A stretch of 64,000 nucleotides of DNA from Nonomuraea cypriaca (lineage in GTDB: Bacteria > Actinomycetota > Actinomycetes > Streptosporangiales > Streptosporangiaceae): the NCBI RefSeq assembly GCF_015645445.1, contig NZ_JADOGI010000022.1:1-64000 (forward strand), in the 5' to 3' direction. Below the pieces are notes generated by a model, which was not told the origin of the DNA, made no database searches, and saw nothing but the letters and a program-made list of their open reading frames with translations. Shown here piece by piece: positions 7,453 to 16,595 of this stretch (its first letter is position 1; every line of letters starts with the position of its first letter). A program made the translations under genes and the position numbers.

Positions 7453-8949
7453 ATGGCACAGGTCAAAGGCGCGTTGCTCGTCGCCGGCACCACGTCCGAC
7501 GCGGGCAAGAGCGTCGTCACCGCCGGAATCTGCCGCTGGCTCGCCCGCCAGGGCGTCCGCGTCGCGCCCTTCAAGGCCCAGAACATGTCGCTCAACTCGT
7601 ACGTCACCGCCGAAGGCGCCGAGATCGGCCGGGCTCAGGCGATGCAGGCGCGGGCGGCGTACCTGGAGCCCGTCGCGGACATGAACCCGATCCTCCTCAA
7701 ACCGGGCAGTGACCGCCGCAGCCAGGTCGTCCTCATGGGCAGCCCGGTCGCGGACGTGGACGCGATGGAGTACGGCGCGCTGAGAGACCTGCTGCGGACC
7801 ACGGCCCTGGAGGCGCTGGGCAGGCTCAGGGAGCGGTACGACGTGGTGGTGTGCGAGGGCGCGGGCAGCCCGGCGGAGATCAACCTGCGCCGGGGCGACA
7901 TCGCCAACATGGGCCTGGCCAGGGCCGCCAACCTGCCCGTGATCGTGGTCGGCGACATCGACCGGGGCGGGGTGTTCGCCGCGTTCTACGGAACGGTGGG
8001 CCTCCTGGACGCCGCCGACCAATCCCACATTTCCGGATTTGTCGTGAACAAGTTCAGGGGCGCGCGCGAGCTCCTCGAACCCGGGCTCGACCAGCTGAGA
8101 CAGCTCACCGGGCGCACCGTGTACGGCGTCCTGCCCTGGCTCGACGGGCTCTGGCTCGACGTCGAGGACTCCCTGGCCCTGAACGACCGCAGAATCCCGG
8201 TACGCGCCCCGCACGGCGCGCAGACCCTGCGCGTCGCGGTCGTGCGGCTGCCCAGGATCTCGAACTTCACCGACGTGGACGCCCTGGCCGCCGAGCCGGG
8301 CGTCGTGGTGCGTTTCGTGACGGATCCGGTCGAGCTGGACGACGCCGACCTCGTGGTGTTGCCCGGCTCGCGGGCCACGGTCGACGATCTGGCCTGGCTG
8401 CGGGAGACCGGCCTGGCGGCGGCCGTCACCGAGCGGAAGCGGCCGGTGCTGGGCATCTGCGGCGGGTTCCAGATGCTCGGGCGGGAGATCGTCGACACGG
8501 TCGAGTCGGGGGCGGGCCGGGTCGAGGGACTGGGGCTGCTGCCGGTACGGGTCGAGTTCGCCAGGGACAAGCGCGTGGCCAGACCCGAGGGCACGGCGTA
8601 CGGCCGGCCGGTGCGCGCGTACGAGATCCACCACGGGAGGGCGTCGATCGAGGGCGGCGAGCCGTTCCTCGACGGGTGCCGGGTCGGCGACGTCTGGGGC
8701 ACCGCCTGGCACGGCGCGCTGGAGAACGACGGCTTCAGGCGGGCGTTCCTGGCCGACGTGGCCGAGCGGGCGGGGCGCGCGTTCACGCCGGCGCCCGGCA
8801 CGGACTTCGCCCGGCTCAGGGAGGATCGGCTGGACGCGCTAGGGGACCTGGTGGAGCGCCATCTCGACACGGACGCCCTGCTCCACCTCATCCAGCACGG
8901 CCCGCCGAACGTACCGGTCCTGCCCCCGGGACCGCCCGCCGCAGGCTGA
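7453..8949 (+). CDS. cobQ: Cobyric acid synthase
   Basis: A 498-residue glutamine-dependent amidase that converts cobyrinic acid a,c-diamide to cobyric acid by four amidations in adenosylcobalamin synthesis. The N-terminal ATP-binding P-loop-like segment is [15 protein letters not shown] (residues 11-25), followed by [11 protein letters not shown]. The C-terminal class I glutaminase has its nucleophile in LGICGGFQ (C336) and its catalytic His in YEIHHGR (H393/H394). ATG 7453 begins the conserved domain; the extension to 7375 is AT-rich and unlikely. It lies about 30 kb from the other cobalamin genes and has no visible riboswitch. Confidence 0.95.
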   Translation: MAQVKGALLVAGTTSDAGKSVVTAGICRWLARQGVRVAPFKAQNMSLNSYVTAEGAEIGRAQAMQARAAYLEPVADMNPILLKPGSDRRSQVVLMGSPVADVDAMEYGALRDLLRTTALEALGRLRERYDVVVCEGAGSPAEINLRRGDIANMGLARAANLPVIVVGDIDRGGVFAAFYGTVGLLDAADQSHISGFVVNKFRGARELLEPGLDQLRQLTGRTVYGVLPWLDGLWLDVEDSLALNDRRIPVRAPHGAQTLRVAVVRLPRISNFTDVDALAAEPGVVVRFVTDPVELDDADLVVLPGSRATVDDLAWLRETGLAAAVTERKRPVLGICGGFQMLGREIVDTVESGAGRVEGLGLLPVRVEFARDKRVARPEGTAYGRPVRAYEIHHGRASIEGGEPFLDGCRVGDVWGTAWHGALENDGFRRAFLADVAERAGRAFTPAPGTDFARLREDRLDALGDLVERHLDTDALLHLIQHGPPNVPVLPPGPPAAG

Positions 8950-9049
8950 TCCGCTTCTTGCCGCGTCCCGGAAGGGAAGCGTGTCATTCGCTGCCGAATG
9001 CGCCCGGCGCCGCGAAACCGGGCGAGCGTGGACGACCGATTCCGTTCCC

Positions 9050-9087
9050 TCACGAAGCCCCGAACCGATGGGCTCGGGGCTTCGTGA
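9050..9087. terminator. Strong hairpin, likely bidirectional terminator
   Basis: A perfect 14-bp stem (TCACGAAGCCCCGA paired with TCGGGGCTTCGTGA) around a 10-base loop. There is no T tract. It lies between cobQ on the plus strand and the leftward gene remnant and LysE unit, so it can end transcription from both sides. Confidence 0.8.
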
Positions 9088-9095
9088 GCGCGAGA

Positions 9096-9275
9096 TCAGG
9101 CAGTCGGCTCGTCACGATCGTTGATCTTCTTCAGCCGGTCGGCATGCCGGTTGGCATGGGCATTGCCGCCCTGCTTGCCGGGGGGACAACTCGATGATCG
9201 CGTGGTCCTCGGGACGTCCGCTGAGGTACGCCTCCGTGATCACGTACGGTGTGCCGTCGAGTCGGAAGCGAATGC
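9096..9275 (-). pseudogene. Frameshifted remnant of a short unknown gene
   Basis: Reading leftward, a protein-like stretch begins STGIRFRLDGTPYVITEAYL and runs through DHAIIELSP. It then needs a one-base shift at a run of six C residues (near 9180) to continue GKQGGNAHANRHADRLKK and end at a TGA at 9096. The shifted second half is more natural than the unshifted one, which reads RQCPCQPACRP. There is no ATG or GTG between the LysE stop codon and the first sensible residue. It looks like a decayed or truncated gene, though a sequencing error in the C run could also explain the shift. I do not recognise the family. Confidence 0.45.
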
Positions 9276-9280
9276 CGGTG

Positions 9281-9907
9281 CTAGTCGGTGAACGCCAGTC
9301 GCACGCCGAACCCGACGATGACGACACCCGTCAGGCGGTCGAGGAACCGCCGTACCGAGGGCGAGCGCAGGAATCCGCTCATCAACGACGCGAACCCGAT
9401 CAGCACGGCGCTCCACACCAGCCCCTCGGCCACGTGCACGCTCGCCAGCAGCAGTCCCATCGCCGCGTGCGGCGCCTCATCCGGGATGAACTGCGGCAGC
9501 ATCGCCACATAGAACGCCCCGACCTTGGGATTGAGCAGGTTCGTCACCAGTCCGCGGCTGAACCCCGTCCTGAACCTGACCTCCTCCTGCCGCTGCTCAG
9601 GCACGCCCTCCGCGCCGGACCTCGCCGCCATGACCATGCGCACCCCCATCCACACCAGGTACGCCGCACCGGCCCAGCGCAGGACGTTGTAGGCCGGTTG
9701 CGAGGCGGCCAGCAGTGCCGACAGTCCCGCGGCGGTGAGCAGCCCCCAGATGAGCGTGCCGAGCTGGATACCCAGCGTCACACCCAAGGCCGGCCGCCGT
9801 CCCGCCAGCAGCGACGTCCGCAGAATGAGGGCCGTGTCCAGGCCCGGCGTGAGCGTGAGAAGCGCGACCACGGCCGCGAACGACCAGATCGATCCGGCGA
9901 TGTCCAT
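9281..9907 (-). CDS. LysE/RhtB-family amino-acid exporter
   Basis: A 208-residue membrane protein with about six hydrophobic segments. The family signature is clear: LTPGLDTALILRTSLLAGRRPALGV near the N-terminus (the usual PGP is PGL here) and NLLNPKVGAFYVAMLPQFI in the middle. LysE/RhtB proteins export amino acids or similar small compounds. The start is ATG 9907 (MDIAGSIWSF). The open frame continues upstream, but only as antisense to the quinone oxidoreductase region. It stands alone on its strand with a 140 bp leader. Confidence 0.9.
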   Translation of the reverse strand: MDIAGSIWSFAAVVALLTLTPGLDTALILRTSLLAGRRPALGVTLGIQLGTLIWGLLTAAGLSALLAASQPAYNVLRWAGAAYLVWMGVRMVMAARSGAEGVPEQRQEEVRFRTGFSRGLVTNLLNPKVGAFYVAMLPQFIPDEAPHAAMGLLLASVHVAEGLVWSAVLIGFASLMSGFLRSPSVRRFLDRLTGVVIVGFGVRLAFTD

Positions 9908-10047
9908 GGCCGTCAGCGTATTTCCCGCCATCTGCGTGTATATCGGCGGCCCGGTGGGATGACGGGCGGGACCTCGGCAGGGCCCGCCCGTGGGACGCCG
10001 ACATGGCCCGAGATGGTGGGGCCGGGCGTCGGCTGGGTGTGGAGCTG

Positions 10048-10995
10048 TCAGGGGATGAGGAGGAGTTTCCCTGTGGTGCGGCGGCCGGCCAGGTCCTCGT
10101 GGGCTTGGCGCGCCTCGGCCAGCGGGTAGCGGTGCGAGACGTTGATGGCGATCCGGCCGTCGGCGATCCAGCCGAACAGGTCGGAGGCACGCTGGAGCAG
10201 CTCGCGGCGTTCGGCGATGTAGTGCACGAGCGTGGGCCTGGTGAGGAAGAGCGAGCCCTGCTTGTTGAGCGTCTGGGGATCGACCGGCGGGACCGGGCCG
10301 CTGGCGGCGCCGTACAGGGCCATGAGGCCGCGTGGCCGCAGCGCCTCCAGCCCGCCGTCGAACGTGGCCGCCCCGACCCCGTCGTAGACCACGTCGATCT
10401 TGCCGCGCAGGGCCGTGGCGAAGTCCTCGTACCGCAGCACCTCGTCGGCACCCGCCGCTCGGGCCAGCTTCTCCTTCTCGCTGGTCGAGACCGTGGCGTG
10501 CACCTTGGCGCCCTTCAGCTTGGCGAGCTGGATCAGCAACTGGCCCATGCCGCCCGCCCCGGCGTGGACGAGCACCTCCTCGCCCTCGCGCACCTCGTGC
10601 GTGGAGTGGGTCAGGTAGTGGGCGGTCATGCCCTGGAGCATCGCGGCGGCCGCCACGTCGGCCGGTACGCCGTCCGGCACCGGCACCACCCGATCCGCGG
10701 GAACCACGGCCTTCTCCGCGTAGCTCCCCAGGACGTTGGCCCATGCCACGGTGTCACCCACGGCGACCTCGCGCACGTTCGGCCCCACGGCCGAGACGGT
10801 GCCCGCACCTTCCGACCCGATGGGGGTGGGCAGGCTCAGCGGATAGGAGCCTGAGCGATGGTAGATGTCGAGGAAGTTGACACCGCTGGCGGCGACATCG
10901 ATGACGATTTCCCCGTCACCCGGTGTCGGGTCGGGACGCTCGACGTACGCGAGAACCTCTGGGCCGCCCGGGGCGGAGACGATGATGGCATGCAT
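10048..10995 (-). CDS. Quinone oxidoreductase-like zinc-free MDR protein
   Basis: A 315-residue medium-chain reductase of the NADPH:quinone oxidoreductase (QOR/zeta-crystallin) group. The N-terminal catalytic fold shows GVNFLDIYHRSGSYP and PIGSEGAGTV. The Rossmann motif VHAGAGGMGQLLIQLAK lies near residue 145. Structural zinc cysteines of alcohol dehydrogenases are absent, as expected for this group. The start ATG 10995 gives MHAIIVSAPGG; a TTG 12 bp upstream is an alternative. It is probably an NADPH-dependent quinone or enone reductase. It is monocistronic, with 190 bp of featureless DNA before the next gene. Confidence 0.9.
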   Translation of the reverse strand: MHAIIVSAPGGPEVLAYVERPDPTPGDGEIVIDVAASGVNFLDIYHRSGSYPLSLPTPIGSEGAGTVSAVGPNVREVAVGDTVAWANVLGSYAEKAVVPADRVVPVPDGVPADVAAAAMLQGMTAHYLTHSTHEVREGEEVLVHAGAGGMGQLLIQLAKLKGAKVHATVSTSEKEKLARAAGADEVLRYEDFATALRGKIDVVYDGVGAATFDGGLEALRPRGLMALYGAASGPVPPVDPQTLNKQGSLFLTRPTLVHYIAERRELLQRASDLFGWIADGRIAINVSHRYPLAEARQAHEDLAGRRTTGKLLLIP

Positions 10996-11196
10996 ACCCC
11001 TAGTCAACCGTTCCTAATGACTGAGTGACACAGCCGGTTGCTCCGAACGGTGCTGGGCATCCTGGTCTCCCGCGTTCTCGTTGCGGCCGGGCCTGGCGGA
11101 TCGTTGTCCGTGGTCCGGGTGTGCGTGGGCGGGTTTCCTGACAGTTCGCGACCCCGCCATCGCCGCCAAACTCCCCACCCCACCGGGGTGAGGTCC

Positions 11197-12084
11197 TCAT
11201 GGTTGGTCGATGCGGGCCAGGGCTCCTGCCTCCAGGGCCACCCAGATCGCACCGTCGGGTCCGATCGTCAGTCCGTGTGGCTCGGCCATTCGAGCGGTGT
11301 CGCCCTCCTGCGTGTTCGGTGGTGGGAGGGGGAGGGGGTGTTCCTGGATGGCGCCGGCGGTGGTGATGCGGCCCAGGTGGCCGGTGGCCCATTCGGTGAA
11401 CCAGAGGGCGTTGTCCGGGCCGGTGATGATGGCGTGGGGCCGGGAGGCTCGGTCGGGGAGGGGATATTCGATGATTTTTCCGGAAAGATCGATTCGGCCG
11501 ATCTGGCCGGCGGCGATCTCGACGAACCAGAGCGCCTCATCCGGGCCTCGGGTGATGCCGACAGGCGCGGCGCCCGGTGTGGGGAGCGGATGGATGACCA
11601 CCTCGCCCGCCGGCGAGTCACGTCCGCTGGCGGTGCCCTGGTTGACACTGAACCAGAGCGCGTCGTCCGGGCCCACGGTGATGTAGGCGGGCATTCCACC
11701 CTCCACCGGCACCTCGAACTCGGCCCGCCCGCCGTCCGCCCCGATGCGCCCGATCGTCCCGCCGCGCATCTGCGTGAACCACATCGCCCCGTCGGGACCG
11801 GCGATGATCCCGTACGGCGACTCCGCCTCGTACGCCGTCACCTGCCCGTCCACGGTGATGCGGCAGACCCGGTCGCCCTGCCCCTCGCTGAACCACATCG
11901 CCCCGTCCGGCCCCGGCGTGATCACGGTCGGCTGTCCGTCGGCGGGGTCCAGCTGATGGATCACCGGGTCCTGGCCCGGGACCATCCTGGCGACCCGCCC
12001 CTCGTGGACGAGTGTGAACCAGAGTGCCCCGTCCGCTCCGGTCGCGATGCCGTACGGCGTGCCTGCTTCGATCATGGTCAACAT
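11197..12084 (-). CDS. vgb: Virginiamycin B lyase-like streptogramin hydrolase
   Basis: A 295-residue seven-bladed beta-propeller, one blade for each of seven DGALWFT-like repeats. This is the Vgb family, which linearises type B streptogramins by an elimination at the lactone ester. In staphylococcal Vgb the catalytic His270 and a nearby Glu (E284) are essential; here His270 in EPHGLT and Glu285 in VALE sit at matching places. Actinomycete genomes also carry related propellers of unknown function, so resistance activity is likely but not certain. Its ATG overlaps the stop codon of the ABC-F remnant upstream, which shows that the two once formed a coupled operon. Confidence 0.8.
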   Translation of the reverse strand: MLTMIEAGTPYGIATGADGALWFTLVHEGRVARMVPGQDPVIHQLDPADGQPTVITPGPDGAMWFSEGQGDRVCRITVDGQVTAYEAESPYGIIAGPDGAMWFTQMRGGTIGRIGADGGRAEFEVPVEGGMPAYITVGPDDALWFSVNQGTASGRDSPAGEVVIHPLPTPGAAPVGITRGPDEALWFVEIAAGQIGRIDLSGKIIEYPLPDRASRPHAIITGPDNALWFTEWATGHLGRITTAGAIQEHPLPLPPPNTQEGDTARMAEPHGLTIGPDGAIWVALEAGALARIDQP

Positions 12085-12430
12085 ACGCGTCCCCCGGAAA
12101 GGTGAATTCGTGTCCCGCGGAAGCGCCGTACGAGAGCGCGGTCGTGCGACACCACGACGAGCGCGCCTCGGAAGTGGTCGAGCGCCTGCTCCAGCTCTTC
12201 CGCGAGGACCGGTGACAGGTGGTTGGTCGGTTCGTCCAGCAGCAGCAGAGCGTGCTCACGAGCCAGCAGTCCGGCCAGCGCCAGCCGGCGGCGCTGCCCG
12301 GTCGACAGCGTGCCCACCTTCTGATCGAGCGTCCCCGGCCGGAAGAGGCCGGTGGACAGCAGGGCGGCGCGGCACTCGTCCGGGTGACCGTGACCGTAGG
12401 CGGTGGAAACCTTTTTGAGGCTGGTCAGGA
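12078..12430 (-). pseudogene. C-terminal remnant of an ABC-F ribosome-protection ATPase
   Basis: Only the last 115 or so residues of an ABC-F protein remain. They include AALLSTGLFRPGTLDQKVGT, the signature LSTGQRRRLALAGLL, Walker B LLLLDEPTNHL and the H-loop VSHDRALV. A complete ABC-F has two ATPase domains and about 530 residues. Upstream of 12430 the homology stops at the TetR control region, and no start codon fits the frame (ATC, AGT and TCC precede it), so a deletion has removed the N-terminal domain and most of the second. An internal GTG at 12317 could still start a short peptide. The stop codon overlaps the vgb start, so the two were coupled. Confidence 0.8.
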
Positions 12431-12433
12431 TGG

Positions 12434-12498
12434 AACTCCAATCGCAACTGCTGTAGCTTTAGTGTGTCAGCTGGATGACGCAAACGCAACTGGAGTAG
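12434..12498. promoter_or_regulatory. Repeat cluster in TetR / ABC-F-vgb control region
   Basis: Two 14-base direct copies, CGCAACTGCTGTAG (12443-12456) and CGCAACTGGAGTAG (12485-12498), differ at two positions. An inverted pair ACTCCA (12435-12440) / TGGAGT (12491-12496) flanks them. They lie directly before the TTG start of the TetR gene and would also have covered the lost ABC-F promoter, so autoregulation is likely. Confidence 0.45.
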
Positions 12499-12501
12499 TC
12501 T

Positions 12502-13089
12502 TTGGAAGGTGGCAGGCGTCCGGGAGGGCGCAGCGCGCGGGTTCGCGACGCCGTGCGCCAGGCGACGATCGCCGAGTTGGTCGAGTGCGGCTATCCGGGG
12601 TTGACGGTCGAGCGGGTCGCCGAGCGGTCAGGGGTGCACAAGACGACCGTCTACCGGCGCTGGGGCAACGTGGAGGGGCTGATCTCCGACGCGCTGGAGC
12701 TGGCCAGGCAGGAGCCGTGGCCGATTCCCGACACCGGCACGATCGAGGGCGACCTGAGGGGCGTCGTGCAGCTCGTCCGCACCGGGTTCGCCGATCCCGA
12801 GCTGGGGCCGGTGTCGTCGGCGTTCGTGGCGGCGGCCATGCAGAATCCGGCGGCGGCGCGGGCGCTGCACGAATTCTTCGTGTCCCGCCACGAGCAGTCG
12901 GCCGAGGTCGTACGGCGGGCGGTCAAGCGTGGCGAGCTGCCCGAGGTCGTCGACGTCCAAGAGGTGATCAGGGTCGCCATCGCCCCCGTCTACTATCGGC
13001 TGTTCGTGGCCCATGAGCCGGTGACCGAGAAGGACGCCGCCCGCGCCGCCGACGCGGCCCTCGCCGCCGCCCGCGCCGGCGTGCTCTGA
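12502..13089 (+). CDS. TetR-family regulator next to vgb/ABC-F
   Basis: A 195-residue regulator with the helix-turn-helix IAELVECGYPGLTVERVAERSGVHKTTVYRRWGN (about residues 24-57), and a TetR_C-type C-terminal half. YRRWGNVEGLISDALEL is typical of the AcrR-like group that controls efflux or modifying enzymes. The only in-frame start before the HTH is TTG 12502, since a TAG lies at 12496. It is divergent from the ABC-F remnant and vgb, which suggests that it controlled that resistance pair; a macrolide or streptogramin ligand is a guess. Confidence 0.85.
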   Translation: MEGGRRPGGRSARVRDAVRQATIAELVECGYPGLTVERVAERSGVHKTTVYRRWGNVEGLISDALELARQEPWPIPDTGTIEGDLRGVVQLVRTGFADPELGPVSSAFVAAAMQNPAAARALHEFFVSRHEQSAEVVRRAVKRGELPEVVDVQEVIRVAIAPVYYRLFVAHEPVTEKDAARAADAALAAARAGVL

Positions 13090-13117
13090 AAGTAAGCACC
13101 CCCGATCGTGTACGTCG

Positions 13118-14743
13118 TCAGGGTTCCTTGCGGCCGCGTAGCTCGAAGTCGTCGAACGTCGTTCGCAGCAGGGAGTCGCTTTCCGCCGATGTACGCGCGA
13201 ACACTCCGACGTACCCGTTCGCGATGCCGTTCGGATCCTCTACCTGGTGCACCTGCTCGTCGTTGACCCACAACGTCAGCCGCACGGCGGAGCCGATCTG
13301 CTCGCACGCGGCCGTTATGCGCGCTCTGCCGGGCAGGTCGTCCACCTGCACCGGCTGGGCCAGCGTCCCGCCCGACCCGTCCGCGACGCGCCGGATCCTG
13401 GCCTTTCCCGTCGTGTCCAGCGCGAATTCGTAGTAGTTGTCGTCATCGTCGGAATTGTGGCAGTAAACGCCGTACTCGCCGGGGCTGGTCGCCCTTCTGA
13501 CCTCGGCGGTGACCGACACCATGACGGTCTCCGGCAACATCGGCGTGGGCGTGGCCGAAGGGTCCGGCGGGGTCGTCGGCTCGGCGATGAGGAAGGGAAT
13601 GGGGGCCTTCTCCCAGCGCTCCCTGTAGTCCCCATCCGCGTCCAGCCCGTACGTGCCGTCCGTACGGTAGCCGTAGCTGGTCGGGTCATCCGAGTCGTAG
13701 ATGCCGCTCCAGCCGCCGCTGGTCTGCGTGAAGTCCTCGCGATAGAGGACGCTCAGATCCTCGGGCGGGCCGCTCGGGCCGAACACGGACCAGGCGACCA
13801 CGGACCCGCCCACGAGCAGCGCGGCGGCCGCCACGCCCCCCGCGATCAGCTTGTTACGGCGCCGCCTGGCGCCGTGCGGCACGTGGGTGAACGCCGTCGT
13901 GGCGTGCTGCCAGGCCGCCTGTACGGTGTTGGCCGCCTGCTCCGGCTGGGCCGAGCGCCCGACGAGGTCGTCGAGCAGTTGCTGCGCGGTGGGCCGCATG
14001 GCCGGGTCCTTGTGCAGCGCCGCCTTGACCAGCGGGCGCAAACTGGGGTCGACGGGGTCGAGGTCCGGCTCGGTGTTGAGCACCTGGTAGACGATCGCCG
14101 GCAGCGTGCCGCCTGCGAAGGGCGCGTGCCCGCTGGCCGCGTACGCGACCAGACAGCCCCACGAGAACACGTCGCAGGCCGGGGACACCGGATCGCCGCG
14201 CAGCACCTCGGGAGACATGTATCGGGGTGTGCCGACCAGTTCGCCGGTGCCCGTGACGCCGCCGAGCGTGTCGAGCGCCCGCGCGATGCCGAAGTCGATC
14301 ACCCGCGGGCCGACGGGGGACAGCAGCACGTTCGACGGCTTGAGGTCCCTGTGCACCACCCCGGCCCCGTGGATGGCGGTGAGCGCGGTGGCCACGCCGA
14401 CGGCCAGCGCGTCGAGGCTGGACCCGCGCAGCGGCCCGGACTGCTCCACGGCCTGCTCGAGGTTGGGCCCGGCCACGTATTCGGTCACCACGTAGAGCTG
14501 GTCGCCGTCGAGCGCGGCCTCGATCACCGCGGCCGTGCAGAACCTGCGCACCCTCAGCGCGGCGTCGGCCTCCCTGCGGAACCGCATGCGGAACTGCTCG
14601 TGCTGGGTCAGCTCCGGGTTGATCACTTTGACGGCGACCCGTTGCCCGGCAGGGTCCTCGGCGAGGTGGACCGTGCCCATCCCACCTCGGCCCAGCACAC
14701 TAAGCAGCCTGTAGCGCCCGATGTGGGAGGTTTCACCGCTCAC
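13118..14743 (-). CDS. Membrane serine/threonine protein kinase with extracellular sensor
   Basis: A 541-residue transmembrane kinase. Residues 9-265 are the kinase domain: glycine loop GRGGMGTV (18-25), ATP lysine K39, catalytic HRDLKPSN (131-138) and DFG (150-152), with GTPRYMSPE as activation-segment end. A basic stop RRRR precedes one membrane helix (about 299-320). The outer 220 residues begin VLYREDFTQTSGGWSG and show a beta-rich pattern like the concanavalin-type sensor regions in other actinobacterial kinases. There are no PASTA repeats. GTG 14743 is preferred over TTG 14752. It is probably a sensor of an extracellular ligand, still unknown. Confidence 0.9.
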   Translation of the reverse strand: MSGETSHIGRYRLLSVLGRGGMGTVHLAEDPAGQRVAVKVINPELTQHEQFRMRFRREADAALRVRRFCTAAVIEAALDGDQLYVVTEYVAGPNLEQAVEQSGPLRGSSLDALAVGVATALTAIHGAGVVHRDLKPSNVLLSPVGPRVIDFGIARALDTLGGVTGTGELVGTPRYMSPEVLRGDPVSPACDVFSWGCLVAYAASGHAPFAGGTLPAIVYQVLNTEPDLDPVDPSLRPLVKAALHKDPAMRPTAQQLLDDLVGRSAQPEQAANTVQAAWQHATTAFTHVPHGARRRRNKLIAGGVAAAALLVGGSVVAWSVFGPSGPPEDLSVLYREDFTQTSGGWSGIYDSDDPTSYGYRTDGTYGLDADGDYRERWEKAPIPFLIAEPTTPPDPSATPTPMLPETVMVSVTAEVRRATSPGEYGVYCHNSDDDDNYYEFALDTTGKARIRRVADGSGGTLAQPVQVDDLPGRARITAACEQIGSAVRLTLWVNDEQVHQVEDPNGIANGYVGVFARTSAESDSLLRTTFDDFELRGRKEP

Positions 14744-14777
14744 GACGCGCAAGCTTACCTATACGCGATGATCGGCG

Positions 14778-14912
14778 CAGGACACGCCGGTTGCGGCGCG
14801 CCGGACCTCGCCGGTCGAAGGCCAGGACACGCCAGGTGCGAGCGCGCCGGACCTCGCCGGCGGGAGGTCAGGACACGCCAGGTGCGGCGCGCCGGGCCTC
14901 GCAGGGGGAGGT
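14778..14912. repeat. Tandem repeat, three 44-46 bp units
   Basis: Three adjacent imperfect units start at 14778, 14823 and 14869. Each begins CAGGACACGCC and ends in a CCTCGC-rich stretch. They fill the gap between the kinase start and the HAD gene stop. There are no spacers and no coding sense. Confidence 0.85.
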
Positions 14913-14916
14913 CCCT

Positions 14917-15507
14917 TCATCCCCCGGGAAACGCGCACACGTGGCCGAGCGACGGCAGCCCGTGCTCCGGCCCCGCGACGAGGACGTGGCAGCCCGCCGC
15001 GGTGGCGGCCGCGATGCCCGCTGGGCTGTCCTCGATGGCCACGCACCGCCCAGGGGCCGCGCCGAGCCGCCTGACCGCCTCCAGGTAAGGATCCGGGTAC
15101 GGCTTGCCGCGCGCCGTGTCCTCGTTCGCGATCACCAGGTCGAACGGATGACCCAGCCGCGGCAGCACCAGCTCCACGATGCACCGGGGAGAGGCGCTGA
15201 CCAGCGCCGTCGGGATGGCGACGGCGGCGAGCCCGGCCAGGAGCTCCGCCGCCCCCGGCACGATCCGCAGATCCTCCTCGATGCGGCAGGCGAAGGCGCC
15301 GGTGAGACCGGCGACCACCGAAGGCGAGCCGGGGAGGAGGTGCGCGGCCACGTCCTCGACCGTGCGGCCGTGGACGTGGGGCAGGTCGGCCGGGGTCAGC
15401 GGCCGGCCGAGGGACTCGGCGACGGCGGCGACCGCCTCCCACCACAGCCCCTCGGTGTCGACCAGCGTGCCGTCCATGTCGAACAGCACGGCGTCGGGGA
15501 CGGCCAT
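14917..15507 (-). CDS. HAD-family phosphatase/phosphomutase, last gene of ABC operon
   Basis: A 196-residue HAD hydrolase with the nucleophile motif DMDGTLVDTE (D10 and D12), motif II VSASPR, and motif III/IV around K in RGKPYPDPY and EDSPAGIAAA. The cap is the small alpha-helical type of beta-phosphoglucomutase-like phosphatases. It follows the ABC ATPase gene by 14 bp on the same strand and so is probably part of the importer operon. Dephosphorylation of an imported phosphorylated compound is a sensible reading, but no direct evidence of substrate exists. Confidence 0.85.
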   Translation of the reverse strand: MAVPDAVLFDMDGTLVDTEGLWWEAVAAVAESLGRPLTPADLPHVHGRTVEDVAAHLLPGSPSVVAGLTGAFACRIEEDLRIVPGAAELLAGLAAVAIPTALVSASPRCIVELVLPRLGHPFDLVIANEDTARGKPYPDPYLEAVRRLGAAPGRCVAIEDSPAGIAAATAAGCHVLVAGPEHGLPSLGHVCAFPGG

Positions 15508-15521
15508 CTCAGACAGCCACG

Positions 15522-16595
15522 TCAGACGGCATCGGCGGCCACGACGGGGGCGGGGACGGTGACCGTGCGCGGCGCGACCAGGACGGGGCGCTCCACCAGC
15601 CGGACCGCGACCCGGGTGCCAGGACCGAGCCGCACCGCCTCGTGGCCGGGTACGTCGGCCAGGACCTCGCCGCCCTCCACCGCGAGCCTGAGCCGTACGG
15701 AGGCGCCACGGAACGAGGCCGCGACGATCTCGGCGGACCCCGCGGGATCGGGCGTCACCTGGACGGCCTCAGGACGGATCAGCACGTCCACGGACGGATC
15801 GGCGGGAACAGGACCGTCCACCGGCAGGAGCCGCCCGAGCACCGTGACCTGGTCCCCGGACAGCTGCCCGGCCAGGTGGTTCATGGTGCCGACGAACTCC
15901 GCCACGAAGGGGGTGGCCGGCCGGTCGTAGACCTCGGCGGGCGCGCCCACCTGTTCGAGCCGTCCGTCGCGCAGCACGGCGACCCGGTCGGCGATCGACA
16001 GGGCCTCCTCCTGGTCGTGGGTGACGAAGACGGTGGTGATGCCCAGGTCGAGCTGGAGCCGGCGGATCTCCTCGCGCAGGGTCACGCGTACCTTGGCGTC
16101 CAGCGCCGACAGCGGCTCGTCCAGCAGCAGGACGCGCGGCTCCAGGGCGAGCGCGCGGGCCAGGGCGACCCGCTGCTGCTGGCCGCCGGACAGCTGGTGC
16201 GGGTAGCGGTCGGCGTGGGAGGGCAGGCCGACGAGTTCGAGCAGCTCGTCCGCCTTGGCCCGTCTCGTGGCGGCGGGCGCCTTGCGTACGCGCAGGCCGA
16301 AGGCGACGTTGTCGCGGGCGTTCAGGTTGGGGAAGAGGGAGTAGGACTGGAAGACCATGCCCGCGTCCCGTTTGCTGGCCGGGACGTTCGTGATGTCCTT
16401 GCCGTCCACCAGCACCGCGCCCGAGTCGGGCCGCTCGAACCCGGCCACGCAGCGCAGCGCCGTCGTCTTGCCGCAGCCGGACGGGCCGAGCAGGGCGACG
16501 AGCTCACCGGGCGCGACGACCAGGTCGAAGCCGTCCAGCGCGACCGTTCTGCCGAACACCCGCCGCAACCCGCGGAACTCCACCGATGCGGTCAT
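15522..16595 (-). CDS. ABC importer ATPase (PotA/Fbp type)
   Basis: A 357-residue ATPase with Walker A LLGPSGCGKTT (about residues 35-45), Q-loop VFQSYSLFPN, signature LSGGQQQRVALARAL, Walker B VLLLDEPLSALD and H-loop VTHDQEEAL. A C-terminal TOBE-type beta domain (residues 240-357) marks it as an importer ATPase of the spermidine/iron/phosphonate class. Its start overlaps the stop codon of the permease gene by 4 bp. It energises the two permeases encoded upstream. Confidence 0.9.
   Translation of the reverse strand: MTASVEFRGLRRVFGRTVALDGFDLVVAPGELVALLGPSGCGKTTALRCVAGFERPDSGAVLVDGKDITNVPASKRDAGMVFQSYSLFPNLNARDNVAFGLRVRKAPAATRRAKADELLELVGLPSHADRYPHQLSGGQQQRVALARALALEPRVLLLDEPLSALDAKVRVTLREEIRRLQLDLGITTVFVTHDQEEALSIADRVAVLRDGRLEQVGAPAEVYDRPATPFVAEFVGTMNHLAGQLSGDQVTVLGRLLPVDGPVPADPSVDVLIRPEAVQVTPDPAGSAEIVAASFRGASVRLRLAVEGGEVLADVPGHEAVRLGPGTRVAVRLVERPVLVAPRTVTVPAPVVAADAV

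Noticed and set aside
11008-11196. Small RNA or gene in the gap after the quinone oxidoreductase
   Set aside because: Only a weak 5-bp hairpin and no coding pattern were seen.
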